DNA from: Fidelibacterota bacterium UBA1134
Lineage (GTDB): Bacteria; Fidelibacterota; Marinisomatia; Marinisomatales; S15-B10
Direction: 5' to 3'
Length of the DNA stretch: 11,887 nucleotides
Assembly: GCA_002311975.1 (NCBI GenBank)
Contig: DCAL01000093.1
Coordinates: 1-11,887 of the forward strand
Shown: positions 1 through 6,599 of the stretch, piece after piece
How the letters are laid out: every line of letters starts with the position of its first letter
Numbering within the stretch: position 1 is the stretch's first letter
Notes under the pieces: model-generated
Seen by the model: the letters and a program-made list of their open reading frames with translations, nothing else
The model's database searches: none
Told to the model about the DNA's origin: nothing
Translations under genes and position numbers: made by a program

Positions 1-56
1 ACTATAGCAAGGTCTCTTTAAGCCGTAGGCCGTAGGTTCGAGTCCTACCGGGCTCT
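1..56 (+). tRNA. 3' part of a tRNA or tRNA-like remnant, cut by window edge
   Basis: Positions 32-48 form a perfect T arm: a 5-bp stem (GTAGG/CCTAC) around the canonical loop TTCGAGT. Seven bases (49-55, CGGGCTC) follow as the acceptor 3' strand, then base 56 (T) as discriminator; no CCA is encoded directly after it. The best anticodon-loop candidate is positions 14-21, CTCTTTAA. That is the usual tRNA-Lys(CTT) loop CTCTTAA with one extra T, giving eight bases instead of seven. Its stem (9-13 with 22-26) has four of five pairs including a T-G wobble. The D-arm side (1-8) does not look canonical, and a T discriminator is atypical for Lys. The T arm and acceptor are well supported. The amino-acid identity is not, and a degenerate tRNA or the 3' half of an integration site is equally possible. 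Confidence 0.5.
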
Positions 57-205
57 CTCCAAGACAACCGTCATCTTTTCTCTTCCCGTAAAACATTTTG
101 TCATAGTACTTGCTTGACGCCGCGTAGAAAAATAAATTGCCAAAGGTATAAGAGAACGGAAATAGCAATACTCGCAAAATTCCATCTGAATCGAAAGGAT
201 AAATC

Positions 206-994
206 ATGAGTTGGGGATTGAGAAACCGATTAGATCGAATCTTACCCGGACTTTCCAAGGGGAAAGGTTCAGTCATGTTCGCCATTGATCACGGCTATTT
301 TATGGGACCGACAACTGGACTTGAGGTTCCGCAAGAGACTGTCTTGCCGCTGTTACCCTATGCCGACAGCCTCATGCTTACCAGAGGAATACTGCAGCAC
401 TGTATCCCAGAAGGAACCAATATGCCCATCGTTCTTCGTGTCTCCAGCGGGAACAGTATCCTGAACGACGATCTCTCCAACGAGGAATTGTGCGTTTCTA
501 CTGAAGACGCCATCCGGCTGAATGCGTCAGCAGTGGCCTTCTCCATCTATATTGGCGCTGAATATGAACATCAAAGTATTGTCGAATTCTCCAAGCTGGT
601 CAACGAAGCACATCGCTACGGCATCCCCGTTCTGGCCGTCACAGCCGTGGGAAAAGAGATGGATCGTGACTTGCGCTATCTATCCCTGGCGTCGCGCATT
701 GCCGTAGAACTGGGGGCCGATATAGTGAAAACATACTACTGTGACGACTTTGACAAGCTGGTGAACATCTGTCACGTTCCCGTGGTGATTGCCGGTGGCA
801 AGAAAATCCCCGAAGCCGACGCCCTTCAACTGGCGCACAACGCCATATCTGACGGCGCATCAGGAGTCGATATGGGCCGCAATATCTTCCAGGCCGAGTC
901 ACCCCCAGACATGATCCAGGCCGTCCGTTCCGTGGTGGTTGACGGCGTGGCCCCGGCGGACGCCTACAAAAAATATCGGGCTGCACTGAAATAG
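206..994 (+). CDS. lsrF: LsrF-type class I aldolase/thiolase (DeoC/FbaB aldolase family)
   Basis: The 262-residue protein closely resembles Escherichia coli LsrF, which cleaves 3-hydroxy-5-phosphonooxypentane-2,4-dione with CoA to DHAP and acetyl-CoA in autoinducer-2 breakdown. Shared landmarks are FAIDHGYFMGPTTGLE (residues 25-40), TRGIL (59-63), YIGAEYEHQSI (115-125), ADIVKTYY (171-178, with Lys175 as the likely Schiff-base lysine), VIAGGKK (194-200) and the phosphate-binding GVDMGRNIFQ (220-229). It is about 30 residues shorter at the N terminus than the E. coli protein, which carries an extra leader. The ATG at 206 has a good ribosome site, AAAGGA (194-199), six bases upstream. No lsrK, lsrR, lsrG or transporter genes are visible. 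The neighbours are MTA-salvage genes, so the physiological substrate may be another five-carbon ketose phosphate such as methylthioribulose-1-P (inference). Family assignment is firm; substrate is uncertain. Confidence 0.85.
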   Translation: MSWGLRNRLDRILPGLSKGKGSVMFAIDHGYFMGPTTGLEVPQETVLPLLPYADSLMLTRGILQHCIPEGTNMPIVLRVSSGNSILNDDLSNEELCVSTEDAIRLNASAVAFSIYIGAEYEHQSIVEFSKLVNEAHRYGIPVLAVTAVGKEMDRDLRYLSLASRIAVELGADIVKTYYCDDFDKLVNICHVPVVIAGGKKIPEADALQLAHNAISDGASGVDMGRNIFQAESPPDMIQAVRSVVVDGVAPADAYKKYRAALK

Positions 995-1137
995 TGCTGG
1001 TTGCTGAAAAGAGGGTTCATGTCAAAGAGATGATTAGCCACAGAATCGGATTAGAGGAAATCCAATCCGGGTTTGATCTGGTCAAGAACGGTACAGATTC
1101 GATGAAAGTGATCGTGGAGCCAAATAGAAATACCTAA
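994..1137 (+). pseudogene. Remnant of a zinc-type medium-chain alcohol dehydrogenase
   Basis: An open frame of 47 codons starts with GTG at 994, overlapping the aldolase stop (taGTG), and ends with TAA at 1135-1137. Its last 30 or so residues, from ISHRIGLEEIQSGFDLV through MKVIVEPN, match the C-terminal end of medium-chain dehydrogenases, where a conserved SHR-x-LEEI-x-x-GF-x-LV segment precedes KVVI-x-P. The first 13 residues, MLVAEKRVHVKEM (GTG read as Met), resemble the start of the same family (x-VLx-x-x-x-x-V-x-V-R-E-V/M-P). The simplest reading is that a normal gene of about 340 codons, translationally coupled to the aldolase, lost its middle by an in-frame deletion near position 1057. 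Both the catalytic zinc site and the NAD-binding domain would be gone. The C-terminal match is clear; the N-terminal match is short and weaker. Confidence 0.65.
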
Positions 1138-1922
1138 GGCATGAAAAACTGTAATACCACAATTGGTTTGATTGCTGTTCTATCAGGGTAAACCCAGCCT
1201 AGATTTTGATAAATATGAAATCCGGCACATTGATCACACCAACCCCCACAATTGAGTGGACAGAGGGCAGGGTCAGATTAATTGATCAGACAAAGCTGCC
1301 GCTGGAAGAGGAATATATAGAAACAGATGATTATAGCACAGTCTGTGACGCCATCCTGAGACTGGCTATCCGTGGCGCCCCGGCCATTGGAGTCGCCGGC
1401 GCTTACGCCTGCGTCCTCGCCGCAAACAAGATCGAATGCGACAGTCTCGATGACTTCAAACAGCATTTTGTACGGAAGGCAGATGAGATTGGTGAAACGC
1501 GACCTACTGCCGTCAATCTCATGTGGGCTGTGAATCAGATGACGCAAAGATGCCACAGATTCGAAGGATCAGTCACTGAACTGAAAAATGATCTGCTGAC
1601 TCTGGCGAATGAGATAAGGGAAGACGACATCAACCAATGTCACAATCTCGCACTGCACGGAGCTGCAATCATTCCTGATGAAGCCAATGTCATGACCATT
1701 TGCAACACCGGCGGACTGGCCACGAGCGGCATCGGAACGGCCTTGGGGATCATTCAGTATGCTCACGCTCAAGGGAAAGAGGTGCACGTAAATGTATGTG
1801 AAACACGACCGTTGCTGCAGGGAGCACGACTGAACACGTGGGAGCTCAAGAGAACACAGACACCATTCACCCTGATTACGGACAGCATGGCAGCCTCAAT
1901 AATGCGGAAGAACAAACTGGAC

Positions 1923-1928
1923 GGTGCT
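1923..1928 (+). other. Deletion junction in mtnA with apparent 6-base microhomology
   Basis: GGTGCT at this point reads as Gly-Ala at the end of the upstream frame (LDGA) and overlaps Val-Leu at the start of the downstream frame (VLAK). Both are expected family residues on either side of the missing block. In an intact gene GGTGCT would plausibly occur at both sites, so a slippage or recombination event between them would delete about 77 bases and shift the frame. The deleted length is inferred from the usual family spacing. Confidence 0.6.
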
Positions 1929-2176
1929 TGCCAAGCACCACGGCGTCCCCTTCTATGTCGCGGCGCCGCTCTCTTCCATAGATTTTGATATCAAGAGTGG
2001 GGAGGAAATTCCGGTGGAAGAACGTGCCGCCAGCGAAGTCACGAGGATAAGAGAAGTCCAGTTTACCATAGAAGATATCCACGTGGCGACGCCGGCCTTT
2101 GACGTAACGCCCGCCGAACTGATTAAAGGCATCATCACAGAAAAAGGTGTCGCCGCGTCCCCCTACAGCGAATCTT

Positions 2177-2182
2177 TGGAGG
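2177..2182 (+). promoter_or_regulatory. Ribosome binding site that fixes the mtnP start
   Basis: TGGAGG lies nine bases before ATG 2192. It supports that start over the upstream in-frame alternative at 2147, which would add 15 residues without family similarity. Confidence 0.7.
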
Positions 2183-2191
2183 CACAGAGAA

Positions 2192-2986
2192 ATGCCCCAT
2201 GAAATCAAAATAGGTATTATCGGCGGTTCGGGACTGGAAGATCCGGCATTCATTGATGACTATTCAACCACTAAAGTTGCAACACCCTACGGTGATCCAA
2301 GTTCTGATCTTATCCTCGGCAGGATTGGTGATATCCCCGTTGCCGTCATTTCGAGGCACGGCGAAGGGCATACAATAAATCCCACCAATGTGAACTATGG
2401 CGCAAACATCTGGTCTCTGAAGGATCAGGGATGCAGCCACATCCTAGCCACCACCGCCTGCGGTTCACTGCACGATGAAATAAAACCGGGCAATTTCGTC
2501 TTCCCTGATCAGTTCATTGACCGAACCACAAAGCGGATAACATCATTCTACAACGATGCGAGCGTTCAGCACGTCCCCATGGGAACTCCATTTTGTGCCA
2601 AGACATCAGCCGTCTTACAGGATCAGGCTCACAAGCTCGGCTTATCGTTCCACCCAAAAGGAACTGTGGTAACCATTGAGGGGCCCAGATTCAGCTCCAG
2701 AGCTGAGAGCATGCTGTTCAAATCGTGGGGGTGTAATATCATCAATATGTCCACTGTGCCGGAAGTTGTTTTGGCCCGTGAACTCGGTCTGTGTTACCAG
2801 AACATCGCCATGAGCACCGATTACGACTGCTGGCACGAAAGTGAAGAGGAGGTGAACATTGAAATGGTCTTCGCCGTTATGGCAAAGAATGCCGAAACCG
2901 TTAAGAACTTGATACGGAATACTGTACCGGAGTTATCCAGTGAGGATTGTGAATGTCGATCATTTTATAGGAGTGTCCATGGATAG
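2192..2986 (+). CDS. mtnP: S-methyl-5'-thioadenosine phosphorylase
   Basis: This 264-residue enzyme splits methylthioadenosine with phosphate into adenine and 5-methylthioribose-1-phosphate. It belongs to the trimeric PNP/MTAP phosphorylase family. Visible landmarks are the phosphate loop GIIGGSGLED (residues 8-17), SRHGEGHTINPTNVNYGAN (54-72), TTACGSL (87-93), EGPRFSSRAES (163-173) and MSTVPEVVLARELG (186-199). TDYDCW (209-214) has the two aspartates that bind the purine and is the form seen in MTA phosphorylases rather than in inosine/guanosine phosphorylases. The C-terminal DCECRSF resembles related bacterial proteins, and length is normal. The gene overlaps broken mtnA by 11 bases and apt by 8, so the three are translationally coupled. 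Cytoplasmic. MtnP and Apt together can recover adenine even when the MtnA step is lost. Confidence 0.93.
   Translation: MPHEIKIGIIGGSGLEDPAFIDDYSTTKVATPYGDPSSDLILGRIGDIPVAVISRHGEGHTINPTNVNYGANIWSLKDQGCSHILATTACGSLHDEIKPGNFVFPDQFIDRTTKRITSFYNDASVQHVPMGTPFCAKTSAVLQDQAHKLGLSFHPKGTVVTIEGPRFSSRAESMLFKSWGCNIINMSTVPEVVLARELGLCYQNIAMSTDYDCWHESEEEVNIEMVFAVMAKNAETVKNLIRNTVPELSSEDCECRSFYRSVHG
2968..2973 (+). promoter_or_regulatory. Ribosome binding site that fixes the apt start
   Basis: TAGGAG lies five bases before ATG 2979, inside the end of mtnP. It supports ATG 2979 over the upstream in-frame GTG at 2940; residues from 2979 onward begin like other Apt proteins. Confidence 0.7.
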
Positions 2987-3500
2987 AGACAGAATCAAGA
3001 ATGCCATCAGAGATATCCCTGACTTTCCCAAGCCCGGCATACAGTTTAAGGATATCACCACCCTTCTGTTGGACAGTGAAGCTTTTTCGGAATCTATTGA
3101 AATCTTTCACGACAGTTTCAAAGATTCCAACCTGGACGTGATTGTCGGCATAGAAAGCAGGGGGTTTATTTTTGCAGCACCGCTGGCGCTGAAGCTCGGC
3201 TGTCCCCTGGCCATTGCCAGAAAACCGGGCAAACTTCCGGCAGATACCGTTTCAGTGGAATACGAGCTTGAATACGGGACAGACAGTATTGAAATACACA
3301 CTGACGCCATTCGAAAGAACGACAGGGTCTTAATCATGGATGACTTGATTGCCACCGGGGGCACCGCCAGAGCAGTGGGAGAACTGGTAACAAAGTGCCA
3401 CGGAGATATCGTCGGTTTTGCATTTCTGATCAACCTTGCGGAACTGAACGGCGTCCATCAACTCAAACCTTTCCCTGTCTTCTCAATTCTTGACTGCTGA
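2979..3500 (+). CDS. apt: Adenine phosphoribosyltransferase
   Basis: This 173-residue cytoplasmic enzyme makes AMP from adenine and PRPP. The sequence has the Apt opening (DIPDFPKPGIQFKDITTLL, residues 12-30), ESRGFIF (59-65), the ARKPGKLP loop (80-87) and the PRPP-binding signature VLIMDDLIATGGTA (117-130). It ends in FPVFSILDC, as is usual for the family, so it is complete. It overlaps mtnP by 8 bases and is the last gene of the plus-strand cluster. Its likely role is recycling the adenine released by MTA phosphorylase. No strong intrinsic terminator follows; only a weak TGTGA/TCACA stem (3511-3529) without a T run is visible. Confidence 0.94.
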   Translation: MDRDRIKNAIRDIPDFPKPGIQFKDITTLLLDSEAFSESIEIFHDSFKDSNLDVIVGIESRGFIFAAPLALKLGCPLAIARKPGKLPADTVSVEYELEYGTDSIEIHTDAIRKNDRVLIMDDLIATGGTARAVGELVTKCHGDIVGFAFLINLAELNGVHQLKPFPVFSILDC

Positions 3501-3548
3501 CTGATTAGCCTGTGAGTTTCTCAATCACATGCCAGACGCTCAATTATA

Positions 3549-3731
3549 TCACCTCAAGAGAAAAAGTTCCCTCGTCTCATGACGGCCAGAGGTCAACAGC
3601 CGCAAGAGATAAATGCCTGAAGGTAAGTCTGCAGCGCTCCAACTGAGGACATGCAATCCCTGCCGCATCTCTCCGTCAATGAGCGTCTTCACCTCGCCTC
3701 GTGAAACTCAACTGAACCTTGGCAGCACTCC
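3549..3731 (-). pseudogene. Orphan C-terminal sorting-domain tail (T9SS/FlgD-like) of a lost secreted protein
   Basis: On the minus strand, codons 3692 down to the TGA at 3549-3551 encode VKTLIDGEMRQGLHVLSW followed by DLPSGIYLLRL and a final ELFLLR. This is the end of the Por-secretion/FlgD-like C-terminal domain, whose pattern is VkTLvdg...aGxhxvxWd..dlpSGvYxxRL......kxxLLR. Just upstream, in another frame (about 3731-3688), AAKVQLSFTRRGE supplies the preceding strand of the same domain, so a frameshift or small deletion lies near 3690-3712. No long open frame extends further; the S9 peptidase stop is about 80 bases upstream. The body of the protein is gone. The rest of the 309-base gap between apt and the peptidase (3501-3548 and 3732-3809) shows nothing I can identify. 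The tail is good evidence that this organism's lineage uses such sorting tails. Confidence 0.7.
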
Positions 3732-3809
3732 AACAGACGGCCCGGCTCCATGAGAATCTTCCTCTCAAGGCAGTGCGTGTGGGACAGACAAGATGTCTAT
3801 CCAAGATCG

Positions 3810-5789
3810 TTACTTCAGGTAGCGGTCAAACCACTCCACCATAAACTTCAGCCGCGCCTCCCGGCGGTCCGGCCTGCCGTGGCGCGAGAGGCCATGGGGT
3901 TCCTCTGGAAAGCGGAGGTACTCCACCTCCCGCTTCAGGAACTTCAGCGCCATGAACATCTGATCATCCTGTTCCACATTGCAGCGCCAGTCGTGCTCGC
4001 TGTGGATGATGAGGAGCGGCGTTACACACCGCCTGATGTAGCTGATGGGAGACCACTTGCGATAGAGATCGTGATCGTCCCACGGTGTCGTTTTGAACTC
4101 CCACTCCATGTCAAAGCCGACATCGGAGGTGCCGAACATACTTGAAAGATCGGAGACGCTTCGCTGGGTAACCGCCGCGGCAAAGCGGTTCGTGTGCGTG
4201 ACAATCCAGTTGGTCATGTAGCCGCCGTAGCTGCCGCCGGTGACGGCCATCCGCTTTTTGTCAATGTATCCCAGGGATAAAGCGTGGTCCACTGCCGCCA
4301 TGAGGTCTTTAAAGGCAGGTTCGGCCCACTTACCGGTGATGGCATCGGCAAACTTGTAGCCGTACCCCTGACTTCCCTGCGGGTTGGTGTACATCACCAC
4401 GTAGTCGGCCGCCGCCAAGACGTGCATCTCATGGAAGAACAGCCGTCCATACTGACATCGCGGTCCGCCGTGAATCAGGAGAATGAAGGGATACTTCCGG
4501 CGGGCACTGAAGTTGGGCGGCTTCAGAATCCAGCCGTGGATGTTGGTCTGGCCCGATTTGAACCAGACTTCCTCCGTCAGATTGAATGTACGGCTGTGGA
4601 TGTAGGACTGGTTCAGACGGCTGACTTGTCGCACGGCTTGCCGCTTCAGATCAATCGTGTAAATCTCGTCAGGACGCTCCAACTGCCCACCGTGCAGCGC
4701 TACCTTACCACAAGCACCGTCCAGTGAGAAAGAGACCACTACCTTCTCGTCCGTCACTGTTTCAATCTCCCCGCTCTCTGTATCAACTTTGCACAACGGT
4801 GATCCTCCCTCCGAACTGACCGTGAAGTAGATGTACCTTCCCGCTGCGTCCCACACCGGCGGCACTACCACAAAGCTCGGCGTCAGATCCCCGAGAGTTA
4901 CTGGAAACGCCATCCGGTCCATCTCATCGGTGTGGCTCCTGTAGTCTTTCCCATTCAAGCCCACAGTCCTAACGGTATAGTTGACAGCACCCCAGCCTGA
5001 ATACGGTTCAGTGTGACCAAAGAATGCGAGCTTCTTACCATCGGGAGAAAAGGAGAGCCCCTCCTTCGGCCCGGCGGGTGCCGGGATTCTTCTCACAGGA
5101 CCGCCCTTGGTCGACACCACATAAAGTTCATCTTCTTCCAGCCGGTGCTGCCACTCTTTCCGCCGGTTGGAAATGAAGGCGATTCTCTTACCGTCCGGCG
5201 ACCAATCGAAGAAAGTATCGTGCCACTCCCCCTTCACCACCCGCCCTGCAGCGCCTGTACTCGCATTGGCAACCCATACGTGAGTGAATTCACTATCGAA
5301 GAAACCTTCGCCATCGAGGCGGTACCACATATCCTTTATATGGCGATAGACCGGTACTTCTGCCTTCCCCCTCTTATCAAAGGTCACCTCTTTGCCGAAG
5401 GGGTGAAACAGGAAACCAATCTCTTTCCCATCAGAAGACCATTTGATGGAACTCACCTTCCCCTTGGGAAGCCTGGTCAGCTGCCGCGCCTCGCCCCCTT
5501 CCATGGGCAAGAGCCATATCTGGCTCGCTTCATTACGTTTCGAGATGAAGGCGACGCTCTCGCCATCGGGAGACCAGCGCGGAGAGTTGTCATTCTTCTT
5601 TCCGTGAGACAGTTTGCGCGCGCGTCCGCCGGTTGATGGCACCAGCCAAAGGTTCGTATAGTATTTTCTCTTCACCTTGTGCATTGTCTCCACCACAAAG
5701 ACAACTCGGCTCCCGTCCGGCGAGATCTGCGGGTCGCTCACCAGTTTGAACCGGTAGATATCTGAAATCTGAATCTTCTGTTTAGCCAT
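3810..5789 (-). CDS. S9 family peptidase (prolyl oligopeptidase / acylaminoacyl-peptidase type)
   Basis: This 659-residue serine peptidase should release residues or short peptides from oligopeptide substrates. The N-terminal two thirds form a beta-propeller, marked by repeated PD40-like SPDG motifs (ISPDGSRVVF, WSPDGESVAF, WSPDGKRIAF, FSPDGKKLAF). The C-terminal alpha/beta-hydrolase domain has the HGGP oxyanion motif, the nucleophile motif GGSYGGYMTNW (Ser520), Asp600 in HSEHDWR and His632 in EPHGLSRHG, so the catalytic triad is complete. There is no signal peptide (starts MAKQKIQISD), so it is probably cytoplasmic. The ATG at 5789 has AAAGGGA six bases upstream on the minus strand. It starts 11 bases after the PAP2 gene and ends the minus-strand series. 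Exact specificity (acylaminoacyl- versus dipeptidyl-peptidase) cannot be read from sequence. Confidence 0.93.
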   Translation of the reverse strand: MAKQKIQISDIYRFKLVSDPQISPDGSRVVFVVETMHKVKRKYYTNLWLVPSTGGRARKLSHGKKNDNSPRWSPDGESVAFISKRNEASQIWLLPMEGGEARQLTRLPKGKVSSIKWSSDGKEIGFLFHPFGKEVTFDKRGKAEVPVYRHIKDMWYRLDGEGFFDSEFTHVWVANASTGAAGRVVKGEWHDTFFDWSPDGKRIAFISNRRKEWQHRLEEDELYVVSTKGGPVRRIPAPAGPKEGLSFSPDGKKLAFFGHTEPYSGWGAVNYTVRTVGLNGKDYRSHTDEMDRMAFPVTLGDLTPSFVVVPPVWDAAGRYIYFTVSSEGGSPLCKVDTESGEIETVTDEKVVVSFSLDGACGKVALHGGQLERPDEIYTIDLKRQAVRQVSRLNQSYIHSRTFNLTEEVWFKSGQTNIHGWILKPPNFSARRKYPFILLIHGGPRCQYGRLFFHEMHVLAAADYVVMYTNPQGSQGYGYKFADAITGKWAEPAFKDLMAAVDHALSLGYIDKKRMAVTGGSYGGYMTNWIVTHTNRFAAAVTQRSVSDLSSMFGTSDVGFDMEWEFKTTPWDDHDLYRKWSPISYIRRCVTPLLIIHSEHDWRCNVEQDDQMFMALKFLKREVEYLRFPEEPHGLSRHGRPDRREARLKFMVEWFDRYLK

Positions 5790-5800
5790 TACCCGTCCCT

Positions 5801-6583
5801 TTAATTGATAGGAATTATTATCCTGAAACTTACTGTTCTGTTCGTCGTCGCCGGCACAATACCAATCCGATCATTTTCTACCTCTTCCCTGTACACGATT
5901 CCGAACCCTCGTCCGATGACAGTACCGAGCGCCGCCCCTGCGATGACGTCTGTGAGCCAGTGCTTATCGGCATGGATACGGTGCGCACCTACCAGCGTGG
6001 CCGCCAGATAGGCCGTATACCCCAGCCACTGTCCATACAGTTCGTCCACCACTGCCGCCACGGCAAAACTTCCCGACGTGTGCCCCGAGGGGAAAGAGCG
6101 GGCATCGCTGCCGTTAGGTCTCTTTCGCCTGCTGGCTCTCTTGATCAGATCAGTGGACAACCCCGTCACAACCAGCGAGGTAAAGGCGTATTTCAGCCTT
6201 GCCGCTCCATCATTCCTCCCCATGGATTTCAGTCCAACTCCCAGCAGCAGGATAGGATAGGCCCAGCCGCCGCCGTATTGATCAAGCCTGTGCGATAGTT
6301 CATCCGGTATCAGACCGTCTTCCCGGCTGTAGTCTCTCACCGCCCCGTCGTAGCGGTGCAGCGCAATGGCTGACAGTGCGGCCAACCCCAGAATTTTTTG
6401 GTTCGTCCTGTCACTAATGATCTCAATCGCGCCATCGGTTAGATAGCGCGGATAGCCCTTCGCATCACTTCTGAGAGACTGTTCCTGTGTGAAAAGCGGC
6501 TGACATACCAAGAGAGCCAAAATCAGAAGACCGCTAGCGTTATATCCCGACTTCACAGCTCTCCCGGACAGCACAACAGTCAT
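5801..6583 (-). CDS. PAP2-family phosphatase with signal peptide
   Basis: This 260-residue protein carries all three acid-phosphatase motifs of the PAP2 superfamily: K-x6-RP (Lys148 to Arg155-Pro156), PSGH (165-168) and R-x5-H-x3-D (Arg202, His208, Asp212). The family dephosphorylates phosphatidate, undecaprenyl diphosphate or similar lipid and small phosphates. Residues 1-33 look like a secretion signal: basic residues, then ASGLLILALLVCQPLF. The catalytic domain should therefore face the periplasm. Start choice: the frame stays open upstream to 6952, but that extension overlaps the helicase C-terminus out of frame and has no family character. ATG 6583 is therefore preferred, 16 bases after the helicase stop. 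No strong ribosome site precedes it. Substrate unknown. Confidence 0.85.
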   Translation of the reverse strand: MTVVLSGRAVKSGYNASGLLILALLVCQPLFTQEQSLRSDAKGYPRYLTDGAIEIISDRTNQKILGLAALSAIALHRYDGAVRDYSREDGLIPDELSHRLDQYGGGWAYPILLLGVGLKSMGRNDGAARLKYAFTSLVVTGLSTDLIKRASRRKRPNGSDARSFPSGHTSGSFAVAAVVDELYGQWLGYTAYLAATLVGAHRIHADKHWLTDVIAGAALGTVIGRGFGIVYREEVENDRIGIVPATTNRTVSFRIIIPIN

Positions 6584-6599
6584 CAGAGCTGTTTCATCT

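Larger units (their letters stand above)
1215..2202 (+). pseudogene. mtnA: Broken methylthioribose-1-phosphate isomerase (MtnA), internal deletion and frameshift
   Basis: MtnA converts 5-methylthioribose-1-phosphate to methylthioribulose-1-phosphate in methionine salvage. Frame 1 (ATG 1215, or TTG 1206) carries RGAPAIG (residues 53-59), ETRPTAVNL (94-102), the catalytic-cysteine motif CNTGGLAT (Cys163) and ETRPLLQGARL (196-206). It continues to about KNKLDG (residue 237, near position 1925). The family signature then breaks off and resumes in another frame from 1924 as VLAKHHGVPFYVAAP, EEIPVEER, ATPAFDVTPAELI and ITEKGV, ending at 2202. Missing between them is the conserved GADRI...NGD..ANKIGTY block of about 24 residues, which holds the catalytic aspartate. 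Frame 1 itself runs out at 1988. The product cannot be a working isomerase as written. The 3' end overlaps the mtnP start by 11 bases, as in an ordinary operon. No clear Shine-Dalgarno precedes ATG 1215. Confidence 0.9.

Noticed and set aside
107..142. Possible sigma-70-like promoter before the aldolase (TTGCTT, 17 bases, TAAATT)
   Set aside because: The boxes match consensus only partly, and AT-rich spacers give such matches easily; not strong enough to list.
1150..1205. Short GGGTAAACCC stem upstream of mtnA as a riboswitch element
   Set aside because: Four base pairs in a 77-base spacer; no SAM-riboswitch core or other known aptamer pattern could be seen.
3511..3529. TGTGA/TCACA stem after apt as a terminator
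   Set aside because: Only five base pairs with a nine-base loop and no following T run.
5013..5636. A 207-codon plus-strand open frame, and another at 4284-4727
   Set aside because: Antisense to the S9 peptidase propeller and catalytic domain; no domain, no ribosome site.
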